A model generated the notes under the pieces. That model saw nothing but the letters and a program-made list of their open reading frames with translations. It searched no databases and was not told the DNA's origin. 64,000 nt of DNA, taken from contig CAXXLS010000018.1 of assembly GCA_963677135.2 (NCBI GenBank), positions 62,001-126,000 of the forward strand, read 5' to 3'. Source of the DNA: Seleniibacterium sp963677135 (lineage in GTDB: Bacteria > Desulfobacterota > Desulfuromonadia > Desulfuromonadales > Geopsychrobacteraceae). This document shows positions 1-7,570 of this stretch, piece after piece; position 1 is the first letter of the stretch, and each line of letters starts with the position of its first letter. A program made the position numbers and the translations under genes.

Positions 1-337
1 AATCCCAGAGGGGGCGCTGCAGGATAATCAGGAAGGCGGAGATGAGCAGGCCGAGCAGGACTGAATGCCGCCAGACCATCACCGCCTGGCGGTAATTTTT
101 ACGGCCCATGGCCTGGGCGACCGAGCCGGTTGTCGACATGCGCAGAAAACCGACAATCCAGAACAGGAAGGTGATGACCGAAGAACCTAATGCCACCCCC
201 GCAAGGTACAGACTGTCGCTTAAATGTCCGACCACGGCGGTATCCACCAGGCCCAGCAGGGGGACCGTGATGTTGGAGAGCACCATGGGGACGGCGATGG
301 CGAATATGGCGGGGAGATGCTGCCTGGACAATGTCAT
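1..337 (-). CDS. MATE family efflux transporter, N-terminal part (cut by window edge)
   Basis: The reverse strand from an ATG at 337 reads without a stop to base 1, giving about 112 residues beginning MTLSRQHLPAIFAIAVPMVL. The run VPLLGLVDTAVVGHL near residue 30 is the typical first-helix signature of DinF-branch MATE (multidrug and toxin extrusion) proteins, and further hydrophobic segments follow around residues 50-70 and 90-108. These proteins export cationic or organic compounds using a proton or sodium gradient across the inner membrane. No clear ribosome binding site precedes the ATG, so the start could lie elsewhere. The C-terminal three quarters are outside the window. A second, unrelated-position MATE gene lies at 38709-40091. 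Confidence 0.85.
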   Translation of the reverse strand, partial: MTLSRQHLPAIFAIAVPMVLSNITVPLLGLVDTAVVGHLSDSLYLAGVALGSSVITFLFWIVGFLRMSTTGSVAQAMGRKNYRQAVMVWRHSVLLGLLISAFLIILQRPLWD

Positions 338-734
338 GGAGATATCGTGGTCTCGAAAGAATGACGGCTGCAACGGTTATGCGGGACGACTGACCATAGC
401 GCGGGAAGAGGCGCGAAGGCAATCAGTTTTCCAGAGAGCGATGGCGGTGATGGCGGTGAAAAGGCGGGCGGGAGTGCCGAAAGAAACCCGCCCGGTGAGG
501 GACCTCTATGGAGCTGCGGTGACCTGCGGCTTTTGAATGATCAATGAAAGCAACGGGATACTTCCTGGAATGACCGTGTCCGCAGGGAGGGGGGAAGCGG
601 TTATGGAGGACGGAGAATGTTGATCTGCTGAGTGTAATGGATTACATTGGCAGAATCTTTAAAGGCGACCTGCCCGGCTGTGTACGGACCTCACCCGTTT
701 TCAGGGGGCAGTCGGGGAGCTACGGAGTTGCCCT
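338..734. other. Gene-free stretch with one hairpin and one palindrome
   Basis: No convincing reading frame was found between the MATE fragment and the LacI remnant. It holds a GC-rich inverted repeat, CGGGCGGG at 465-472 and CCCGCCCG at 487-494, without a T-run, and the palindrome TGTAAT-GG-ATTACA at 633-646. The rest shows nothing I recognise. Confidence 0.6.
633..646. promoter_or_regulatory. Candidate operator upstream of LacI remnant
   Basis: TGTAAT and ATTACA form a perfect 6-bp inverted repeat separated by GG, about 90 bases before the regulator remnant. Its position fits an autoregulatory site for the LacI-type protein or a site for another dimeric regulator. It lacks the central CG typical of LacI-family operators, so assignment to this regulator is only a guess. 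Confidence 0.3.
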
Positions 735-979
735 ATGAAAATCAAAGACATCGCTGACGCGGCCGGCGTTTCGACGGCGACCGTTTCCCGGATCCTGAGC
801 GGCAAGCAGAATGTCCGTGAAGAAATCAGGAAGAGGGTTCTTGCCGTTGTCAAGCAGATGAATTACTCACCGAATCGCGCTGCGCGCAGTCTGCGCTCGA
901 AAAAAAAACCAGTTCCATCGGTCTCATCGTCGCCGATATTCAGAACCCGTTTTTCGTCTCCGTCAGTCGTGCCGGCTGA
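735..979 (+). pseudogene. LacI family transcriptional regulator, truncated and frameshifted
   Basis: Reading from ATG 735 gives MKIKDIADAAGVSTATVSRI, the textbook LacI DNA-binding head, through the hinge-helix region ending near RAARSLRSKKK (about residue 58). At a run of nine A's (900-908) the frame breaks. Shifting by one base continues with SSIGLIVADIQNPFFVSVSR, the expected first strand of the ligand-binding domain, and then stops at TGA 977-979. A complete LacI protein is about 330-340 residues, so the sugar/nucleoside-binding domain is missing altogether. The loss needs at least a 1-base indel plus a deletion. The next gene, uridine phosphorylase, starts 65 bases later and was probably this regulator's neighbour or target before decay. 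The in-frame product would still carry an intact helix-turn-helix but no ordinary effector domain. Confidence 0.85.
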
Positions 980-1044
980 TCGGGGTTTCTTCCGCCAGTC
1001 TGATAAGGGGTGGACGACGACTGTCTTCAATCGGGGAGTACTTA

Positions 1045-1815
1045 ATGTCTTCTGTTTACTATCATATCGGTTTCGGCGCGGCGGATCTGGCTCCGGCCCG
1101 GCCGGAAAGGGCGGTGCTCTGTGGTGATCCGGAACGGGCGAAACGCATCGCCCTGGAGACGGATGGGGTGTGCTGCCTGAAAGTTCTCTCCGAGAATCGG
1201 GGGCTCAACAGCTATCTGTGCCAACTGGCGGATGGTCCGGTATTCATCTCGGCCACTTCCGGTATGGGGGCGCCGTCCCTGTCCATCGTCGTCAATGAAC
1301 TGGTTCAGCTCGGAGTCAAGACGATTGTCAGGGTCGGGACCTGTGGCGGGATTGCTGATCATGTCAGGGTCGGCAGCCTGGTGATTTCCCAGGCGGCGCT
1401 GTGCCGGCAGGGAGCGGCTCACGATATCGCCCCCCGCGACTTCCCCGCCGCCGCCGATCCACGGCTGACCCTCAATCTGGTCCGGGCGGCAGCCGACCTG
1501 GGTCTGGAACATCACATGGGCGTGACGGCCAGTGTCGATACCTTTTACGAAGGTCAGGAACGGACAGACTCCGCCAACCGGCACCTGCTGACATCATTAC
1601 AGGGACGTACCGAAGAATACCGAAAGCTCGGCATTCTGAACTACGAGATGGAGGCCGGTACGCTGTTTAAAATGGCGCTGGTTTACGGCATTGCGGCAGG
1701 CTGCATCTGCGCCGTACTTGCCGAACGGCTGACCTCTGAAGCGGTCCTCGCACAGCAGAAGCAGCAGGCAGAGACCGCCTGCATCCGGGCGGCACTGCAG
1801 GCCCTGAGGTATTGA
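1045..1815 (+). CDS. udp: Uridine phosphorylase
   Basis: The 256-residue product matches the nucleoside phosphorylase superfamily at the usual uridine phosphorylase length (E. coli Udp is 253). Visible motifs are GDPERAKRIA (phosphate loop, about residues 28-37), SGMGAPSLSIVVNELVQLG, IVRVGTCGGI, VTASVDTFYEGQER and NYEMEAGTLFKMA, whose EME is the ribose-binding signature. It cleaves uridine with phosphate to uracil and ribose-1-phosphate in the cytoplasm, feeding pyrimidine salvage and pentose use. GGGGAG seven bases before ATG 1045 fixes the start. It stands directly behind the LacI remnant and converges with the metal permease downstream. A related 6-oxopurine phosphorylase activity cannot be excluded from sequence alone, but the motifs favour uridine. 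Confidence 0.9.
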   Translation: MSSVYYHIGFGAADLAPARPERAVLCGDPERAKRIALETDGVCCLKVLSENRGLNSYLCQLADGPVFISATSGMGAPSLSIVVNELVQLGVKTIVRVGTCGGIADHVRVGSLVISQAALCRQGAAHDIAPRDFPAAADPRLTLNLVRAAADLGLEHHMGVTASVDTFYEGQERTDSANRHLLTSLQGRTEEYRKLGILNYEMEAGTLFKMALVYGIAAGCICAVLAERLTSEAVLAQQKQQAETACIRAALQALRY

Positions 1816-1829
1816 GCGGCGGCACAGCG

Positions 1830-1849
1830 GCGGCGATTGCTGTCGCCGC
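1830..1849. terminator. Hairpin between convergent genes
   Basis: GCGGCGA at 1830-1836 pairs with TCGCCGC at 1843-1849 around a 6-base loop. It lies 15 bases past the udp stop and just past the end of the convergent permease gene. No T-run follows on either strand, so it is only a possible terminator. Confidence 0.35.
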
Positions 1850-1864
1850 GGTGGGGCTGGTTTG

Positions 1865-2965
1865 TCAATGGCACTCGCAGCTGGTTCCGGAACAGCAGTT
1901 CTCTTTCTTTTTCAGTTTTTTAATCAGCATCAGGACCATCAGCAGCAGGGCGCTGATCGTCCCCGTCATACCGTGTCCTGCGTCCTCCGTGCCGATCTGC
2001 CAGCCCGCGGTCAGGTCGGTCGCCCCATAGATGCCGTCGACCACAAAGCCGAGGACCAAAGATGAGATGACGATTCCAACGACATATATCAGGGTTGCTT
2101 TGCGGCCGAGGATTCTGGAAATGACGGCAATCGCGGCGGCATTGGTGGCCGGTCCGGCGAGCAGGAAAACCAGGGCCGCGCCGGGGTTGAGGCCTTTAAG
2201 AACCAGGGCCGCGGCGATGGGAGTCGAAGCGGTGGCGCAGACATAAAGAGGCATGCCGACAACCAGCATGACCAGCATGGCCACCAGGTGATTGCCAAGC
2301 CAGTTGTCAACCAGGGCCGGAGACAGGAACACAGTGATCAGGCCGGCCAGGACTACGCCAAACAAAAACCATCCGGCAATATCGCCGAAAAGATCGCCAA
2401 AGGCAAAGCCCATTCCCTTTTTGAGCCGCTCGAAACAGCCGGGCTGGCCGGCGGACGGGACGGAGGAGCTGCAGCCGCATCCGGAGGCAGCAGGTGCACT
2501 ACTGCAGCAGCTTGCTTCCGTGGCGGGTGGCTGGCCTGCAGGTTGACGCTGGTCCGGGTCAAGAACACGGACCAGCTGACCGGTGACCAGGGCCGTGATA
2601 AAGGCGGAAAACGGTCTGATGACGGCCATCAGCGGATCGAGCAGCGCCCAGGTGACGGAAATGGAATCGACTCCCGTCTCGGGGGTTGAAATCAGGAATG
2701 CCGTGGTTGCGCCCTTGCTGGCTCCCTGCTGGCGAAGGCCCGCCGCTGCGGGAAGGACACCGCAGCTGCACAGCGGAATGGGGACACCGAACAGCGCCGC
2801 TTTGAACAGGTTTCTGCGGTTTTCCATGCCCAGGTTCCGGGCAATGAAATCGTCCGGAATAAACGCCTTGAGAAGTCCGGCAATAAAAAAACCGAACAGC
2901 ATGTAGGGAGCGGAAAGGCAGAGGATGTTCCAGCTTTCCTGTAAGATTTTGGTGATGATGGCCAT
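1865..2965 (-). CDS. SO_0444-type copper/zinc efflux permease
   Basis: The 366-residue protein belongs to the DUF318/permease family. It opens with SWNILCLSAPYMLFGFFIAG and carries the family signature FGVPIPLCSCGVLPAAAGLR around residues 59-78 and LAGPATNAAAIAVISR in the second half. About eight to ten membrane helices are expected. Two cysteine-rich stretches stand out: a loop at about residues 150-175 (ASCCSSAPAASGCGCSSS) and the C-terminus ENCCSGTSCECH, both plausible metal-handling segments. Members of this branch export heavy metals (Cu, Zn or As) through the inner membrane. An ArsR repressor gene lies just upstream on the same strand and an operator-like palindrome sits 20 bases before the start, so metal-induced expression is likely. 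Which metal is moved is not visible. Confidence 0.8.
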   Translation of the reverse strand: MAIITKILQESWNILCLSAPYMLFGFFIAGLLKAFIPDDFIARNLGMENRRNLFKAALFGVPIPLCSCGVLPAAAGLRQQGASKGATTAFLISTPETGVDSISVTWALLDPLMAVIRPFSAFITALVTGQLVRVLDPDQRQPAGQPPATEASCCSSAPAASGCGCSSSVPSAGQPGCFERLKKGMGFAFGDLFGDIAGWFLFGVVLAGLITVFLSPALVDNWLGNHLVAMLVMLVVGMPLYVCATASTPIAAALVLKGLNPGAALVFLLAGPATNAAAIAVISRILGRKATLIYVVGIVISSLVLGFVVDGIYGATDLTAGWQIGTEDAGHGMTGTISALLLMVLMLIKKLKKKENCCSGTSCECH

Positions 2966-2983
2966 AGGATTTCCTGTTTAAAA

Positions 2984-2999
2984 ATGAACACATGTTCAT
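2984..2999. promoter_or_regulatory. ArsR-type operator upstream of permease
   Basis: ATGAACACATGTTCAT contains the half-sites TGAACA and TGTTCA separated by two bases. This is the TGAAC-like dyad bound by ArsR/SmtB repressors. It lies between the arsR stop and the permease start. A second copy of the same dyad lies upstream of arsR, which supports it being a real site. Confidence 0.6.
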
Positions 3000-3043
3000 C
3001 TTTTGTGTTAAAAAAAACGCTCCGTCAGGTATCGTCAGGGCTG

Positions 3044-3400
3044 CTATTCATTGACGTGCTCCAGACCGTGCTGCAGCAGAATGGACACATGGTCGTCATC
3101 CAGGCTGTAAATAACGTTCTTGCCGTCCTTGCGGTACTTGACGATTTTTTGTGCGCGCAAAACCCTCAACTGATGACTGATCGCTGAAGAACTCATGCGC
3201 AGCAGGCAGGCCAGATCGCAGACACATAATTCGGAGAAAGAGAGCGCATGCAGGATGCGCACCCGTGTCGAATCGGCAAAGGCCTTGAAAAGTTCAGCCA
3301 GCTCGAGCAGGGTTTCCTCGTCAGCCATCTTTGCCGCGACTTCGGTGACGGTATCGGTATGGATACACTCAATCTGGCAACTGTCGTTCGCTTGTTTCAT
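3044..3400 (-). CDS. ArsR/SmtB family metal-responsive repressor
   Basis: This 118-residue protein has the winged-helix fold of ArsR repressors. LFKAFADSTRVRILHAL is followed by ELCVCDLACLL, whose CxC in the alpha-3 helix is the metal or arsenite sensor seen in ArsR/CadC. The recognition helix SSSAISHQLRVLRAQKIV and wing KYRKDGKNVIYSL come next. Extra N-terminal cysteines (SCQIEC) could complete a metal site as in CadC. GGA six bases upstream supports ATG 3400 over an upstream in-frame ATG at 3406. Operator-like dyads lie directly upstream (3415-3428) and in front of the following permease (2984-2999), so the protein probably represses both and lets go on metal binding. The sensed ion is unknown. 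Confidence 0.88.
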   Translation of the reverse strand: MKQANDSCQIECIHTDTVTEVAAKMADEETLLELAELFKAFADSTRVRILHALSFSELCVCDLACLLRMSSSAISHQLRVLRAQKIVKYRKDGKNVIYSLDDDHVSILLQHGLEHVNE

Positions 3401-3414
3401 GATCATTCCATATG

Positions 3415-3428
3415 TGAATATATGTTCA
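3415..3428. promoter_or_regulatory. ArsR-type operator upstream of arsR
   Basis: TGAATATATGTTCA is a near-perfect dyad (one mismatched pair) fifteen bases before the arsR start. It resembles the site at 2984-2999, in keeping with autorepression. Confidence 0.6.
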
Positions 3429-3502
3429 AGTGTGCTCCTGCCGGAATGATATGTCAATCAAATTGTTGCGAGCCGAGCGCTGCCTGGCGGCCGGGATTTT
3501 TT

Positions 3503-5626
3503 TCAGGAAAAGGTTTCAACCCGGTTTCGGCCGTTGTTTTTGGCCCGGTACAGAGCAATGTCCGCATGCTTTAGAAGCTCGTCCAGGCAGCTGGTCGTCG
3601 CGGTCGCTTCGGCAATGCCGAGACTGATGGTGATGGAAATATCTCGTCCGTCTGCAGCCTGAATAGGGGTATTGCCGATCAGCAGGCGAAGACGTTCCGC
3701 AAGCAGTTGCGCTCCTGTGATATCCGTCTGGGGCAGGGCGACAGTAAATTCTTCCCCGCCGAAACGGCCCAAAATATCCAGTTCGCGAAGCATGGTCGCG
3801 GAGGCAGCGGCAATCGTTTTCAGGACCTGGTCGCCGATGTCATGACCGTAGGTATCGTTGACCCGCTTGAAATGATCCGCATCAAACAGGACGACGGAAA
3901 ATGGTGTGCCGTAGCGCTGGCTGCGTTTCAGTTCTCGCTCCGCCAGCTCTATGAAGTGACGTCGGTTGCTGATATTGGTCAGTTCGTCAGTGGTTGCCAG
4001 GTGGCGCAGTCTGAGCTCGGCGGCCTTGCGCTCGCTGGTATCGCGGAGACTGCAATGGGTAAAAAAGCTGTCACCGAGCCTGAAGGTGGCGACAGAAAGG
4101 TCGGCAGGGAAGCGCGTACCGTCCTTTTTCTTTGCGACGACGTCCTGAACCCGACCGGAGAAGGAGGCTTCTTTCGCTTCGGTCAGGTTGTACAGCTCCT
4201 CCTGGGTCAGCAGAAATTCTTCGGGAAAGATCAGCTGGTGCAGTTTTTTTCCAAGAGCCTCGTCTGCGGTCCAGCCGAACATCTGCTGGGAGGTTGTGCT
4301 CCAGAAGGTGATCTCGTTCTTGTCGTTGACGGTGACCAGCGCATCGAGTGATGCCTCGACGATGGCGCGGTTCATTTCCTCACTGGCCTGCAGGGCCTGT
4401 TCCGCTTTTTTGCGCTCGGTGATATCGAGCAGGGTTCCATAGATGAACAGGGGAGTCTGGTCTTCCCCATAGTGAACCTGGCCGCGCCCCTGGACATGGC
4501 GAACCGTTCCGTCCGAGCGCACGATGCGATGGTCCAGGGCATAAGGGCTGCCTGTTTCCCGGGCGCTCTCGAGACCTTGGACGATGGCCCCGCGGTCCTC
4601 CGGATGCATGAGTGCGAGAGAGCTTTCATAGGTGGGCTTGAAGGTGCCGGGATCCTTGCCGAAGATTCGATAGCTTTCGTCCGACCACCAGACTGCCTGG
4701 TTTTTGAGGTTCAGTCTCCAGCTCCCCAGGTGGGCGATGGCCTGGGCCTCGTCAAGACTCTGCCGGGCCTGAAGCATGAGATCTCTCTCTCTGGTCGAGC
4801 GATAGGCGGCATAGCTGAGGGCGACTGCGAACAACAGGAGCAGCAGGTGAATCAGGTAGGCGAGGGGCGGGGCGGTCAGGGTCAGCCAGCCAGCCGCCGG
4901 CTGGCCGGCCAGTTGCCATTCTCCCCCGGGAAAGCTGACCGTCATGGTGACGGCCGTTGCGTCGGGCAGAAACAGGGTATGGTCCCCCCAGAAAATATCT
5001 CCTTGGCTCCCGAAGCCGTCGACGCCCCGAATCGCGATCTTCAGGGCGGAGTGGGGCAGCCCGATCTCGGCAAGCATCTGGGCGATATCAATGACCACCG
5101 AGGCAAGGCCCCAAAAGTGTTCCCGGTCGTTTGTCCGTTTGAGGATGGGGACCCTGCCGATGAGCCCATAGCCGCCCTGAACCAGATGCAGGGGGCCGGA
5201 AACAACGAGCTGGCCGGTTTCGGCTACTCTCCTGACCTGGTCCCATTGGTCCGGCAGGGTTCGGTAGTCGAGTCCAAGGGCCTTTTCATTTCCGGCCAGG
5301 GGATAGACGTAGCGGATAATGTAATCCTGCGCGACACCGATGTTTTTCAGCAGCCGGTGGCCGTTGGTGGTGTTCTCGGCGAGCTCTTGAAAGGTTTTCT
5401 GGGAGACCTCGGGCTGAACGGCGAAGAAATTGGCGATTCCTTTGGCCAGGAGCAGATTTGAGGTGATGCGGTTTTCCAGCTGGGCCCTGATTTCCGCAAG
5501 CTGCGAAGAGACGGCGAGAATCTGATTGTTCTTATGCTGGAGATAGAGCTGGTACTGAAGGAAAACGTCGAGGGCAAGAACAAAGGTGCAGATAAGCAGA
5601 AGTTTTTTTGAAAATTGCTTTTTCAT
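3503..5626 (-). CDS. Diguanylate cyclase with CHASE-like sensor and two PAS domains
   Basis: The 707-residue protein starts MKKQFSKKLLLICTFVLALD, a membrane anchor. A periplasmic CHASE-type sensor of about 230 residues follows (VGVAQDYIIRYVYPL in its first half and AIRGVDGFG later). Next come a second membrane helix (LTLTAPPLAYLIHLLLLLFAVALSYAAY), two PAS domains with PAC ends (about residues 300-425 and 430-540) and a C-terminal GGDEF domain containing LGRFGGEEFTVALPQ. GGEEF is a catalytically competent variant, so the enzyme should make cyclic di-GMP from two GTP in response to a periplasmic or PAS-sensed signal. I chose ATG 5626 because a GAGAG sits just upstream and the membrane anchor then begins at once; upstream in-frame starts reach 5701. 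No EAL domain is present. Confidence 0.88.
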   Translation of the reverse strand: MKKQFSKKLLLICTFVLALDVFLQYQLYLQHKNNQILAVSSQLAEIRAQLENRITSNLLLAKGIANFFAVQPEVSQKTFQELAENTTNGHRLLKNIGVAQDYIIRYVYPLAGNEKALGLDYRTLPDQWDQVRRVAETGQLVVSGPLHLVQGGYGLIGRVPILKRTNDREHFWGLASVVIDIAQMLAEIGLPHSALKIAIRGVDGFGSQGDIFWGDHTLFLPDATAVTMTVSFPGGEWQLAGQPAAGWLTLTAPPLAYLIHLLLLLFAVALSYAAYRSTRERDLMLQARQSLDEAQAIAHLGSWRLNLKNQAVWWSDESYRIFGKDPGTFKPTYESSLALMHPEDRGAIVQGLESARETGSPYALDHRIVRSDGTVRHVQGRGQVHYGEDQTPLFIYGTLLDITERKKAEQALQASEEMNRAIVEASLDALVTVNDKNEITFWSTTSQQMFGWTADEALGKKLHQLIFPEEFLLTQEELYNLTEAKEASFSGRVQDVVAKKKDGTRFPADLSVATFRLGDSFFTHCSLRDTSERKAAELRLRHLATTDELTNISNRRHFIELAERELKRSQRYGTPFSVVLFDADHFKRVNDTYGHDIGDQVLKTIAAASATMLRELDILGRFGGEEFTVALPQTDITGAQLLAERLRLLIGNTPIQAADGRDISITISLGIAEATATTSCLDELLKHADIALYRAKNNGRNRVETFS

Positions 5627-5739
5627 CGCACTCTCGGCCGGATCGTGAGGTCTTTTTCGGAGGATAATCGCCATAGTGCCTGAATCGGGTCCGTCATGCA
5701 AATGTTATCATTCGGGGGCAGAGCCCTCGGTTCGTCCGG

Positions 5740-6552
5740 TTATGGTTCCGGGGCGACCAAGGAAGCGATTCGGGTAGCGAGGTCACGGAAGGTCTTGGTG
5801 ACGTCAGCGTCTGGGCCGGAGGTGGCAACCGGGTGGCCGTCTTGCTCCGCCCGGCCGAGGCCTGGGTCGATGGGGATTGTCGCAAGCAGGGGCGTCCCCG
5901 TTTCCTCACTGAGACGCTGCCCTCCACCGGCGCTGAAAATTCCGAACAGCTCAACAGGATCGGTTCTGTGGTTGCACATGAAATAGGACATATTTTCGAT
6001 CAGGCCGAGGGGCGCAATCCGTTGAGCGTTCAGCTGGCGGATATCCTGTCTGAGCTGGGCCGTCGCCAATGGGGCCGGTGTCGTCACCAGAACGATGGCG
6101 ATCCTGGGCAGTGTCCGGGCCAGAAAAAGGACCAGGTCGCTATGGGCCGAGGGGGTGTCAATCAGCAGGAGGTCGAGATCCCCCCAGGTTTTTTGGTCGC
6201 AGAGTTCGCAGAGTTCTGCGCCTAGCGCATCCGCCTGCAGGGCGCCGGCCATGGTGGCATCCAGATGAAACAACGACGCCATGGTGATGCCGGCGTTCGG
6301 CGCCGGTCTGTCTGGGCGCGCCGTGGTAAGCAGCAGAGCGGCCGAACCGGTAGTGTCGATAAGACCCACCCGGTGCCCCTGGTCGGCGAGGGCCTCGGCC
6401 AGGTGCACCGCGATGGTGGTTTTTCCGACACCGCCCTTACTGCCGGCCACAAGCAGAATGTTTTTGACTGCAGAGATTCCGCGCAGGGGGGGTCGCCTGG
6501 GACGGATGTCGTCCTGATGCACCGTGGCGGCGCGGTCCATGAACCTGCTCAT
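5740..6552 (-). CDS. Mrp/NBP35-like P-loop ATPase (ParA superfamily)
   Basis: The 270-residue protein carries the deviant Walker A GSKGGVGKTT at about residue 38, switch-like DLLLIDTPSAHSDL at about residue 127, and GLIENMSYFMC, a phrase typical of Mrp/ApbC iron-sulfur carrier ATPases. The CxxC pair expected near the C-terminus of classical Mrp carriers is not obvious: only one Cys follows ENMSYFM. It may therefore act as a MinD/ParA-type or Mrp-related ATPase without full cluster-carrier function. A 30-residue N-terminal extension precedes the P-loop. It is a single gene next to the cyclase, with no ParB or flagellar partner beside it. The role is inferred from family only. Confidence 0.75.
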   Translation of the reverse strand: MSRFMDRAATVHQDDIRPRRPPLRGISAVKNILLVAGSKGGVGKTTIAVHLAEALADQGHRVGLIDTTGSAALLLTTARPDRPAPNAGITMASLFHLDATMAGALQADALGAELCELCDQKTWGDLDLLLIDTPSAHSDLVLFLARTLPRIAIVLVTTPAPLATAQLRQDIRQLNAQRIAPLGLIENMSYFMCNHRTDPVELFGIFSAGGGQRLSEETGTPLLATIPIDPGLGRAEQDGHPVATSGPDADVTKTFRDLATRIASLVAPEP

Positions 6553-7570
6553 TGTTCCCTCCGGACTTTTTTATCTCTCCACTGCAAACCAGATTCCCTT
6601 TTGATCTTACCTTAAACCAGACAACACTTCAGTAATTCATTTTTAAGGGAAAGCGCTCCGGATCTTCGATCTGTCCAGATGGGCGCACCAGGAGAAGCTG
6701 GTTGCCGTGTCTGGAGAGGGGGAGGCCGTAATCAGCGGCTATGTCGTTCTTGAGTCTGAAATTATTTGATTCTAATTAGGATGTCGGCCTGGTTATTCCT
6801 CGTAAAAATAGCTGGATACCACGTTCTTGCCGTCTGGTATCAGGCCTCGGTTATGAATGGGGTATTTTAATATATGAATTTCGTAAACTAGATATGATAC
6901 AGGGTGTCGTGATATAAAAATCAACATAAGTTGACATTGGTTGCCGTGATAAAATCGCAGGATAATGACGATATCTTCATGTAACTATTTATTTTAACTA
7001 TGCAAGATTTCTTTTATGTGATAGGGGAATTTTCCTTTTGCATTTAAAGAAGTAACATTTTTTGATTTGAAAAATAACTGGTTTCTGTTATAAAACCATT
7101 CCTAGCAGTGTTGAAATTACAAATCTGGTAGCTTTTCGGTTAGGAGGGGGATTCAAATTCAGGTCTAAGGACACTCTTTCCGAAGAGAGCTTTTTGGACT
7201 TTCTTTGCGTCGTGATCCTAATTAACGGGAAGAAATAAGATACGGTCAACCATGCGCTTGCACTCGACAGCCACGGCGGGTCACGCTTTGGGGTGCTTGG
7301 CGTGCTGCCGCAGATTATTGCGACGTGATCCTGAAAAGGGTGAATCTCTCTGGCGTGAATGCGATGTGTTCCAGCTAATCAAAATGAAAACATTCTGAAT
7401 TTTTCCTGCTTTTAAACTTCTGGCTGAGGAGTTGTTGCGGTAATCCGGCAGACGGCGTTACTGAGGACGCGTTCTGAGCGATGTCCTTCGCCAGGGATAA
7501 TCTCGAATTATATTGCTTGAAGTCTTGATCAGCATAGGTGCGTTTATTTCCGAGCATAAGGAGAATCATC
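6553..7570. other. One-kilobase region without a recognised gene, AT-rich in the middle
   Basis: No frame in this stretch looks coding on either strand. From about 6760 to 7150 the sequence is visibly AT-rich (runs such as tattttaatatatgaattt and ataaaatcg) against the GC-rich surroundings. Small inverted repeats occur at 7079-7098 (TGGTTT/AAACCA) and 7174-7187 (CTCTT/AAGAG followed by a T5 run). I see no riboswitch consensus I know. It could hold the promoter of the roadblock cluster, a small RNA, or remains of decayed genes. Confidence 0.6.
7174..7195 (+). terminator. Weak terminator-like hairpin inside the gene-free region
   Basis: CTCTT (7174-7178) pairs with AAGAG (7183-7187) around TCCG and is followed by AGC and five T's. 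If functional it would end a plus-strand transcript from the AT-rich stretch. The stem is short, so this is a weak call. Confidence 0.3.

Noticed and set aside
7250..7330. Possible GEMM c-di-GMP riboswitch before the DUF4388 gene
   Set aside because: I could not find the conserved GEMM core or tetraloop receptor in this stretch; only general GC structure.
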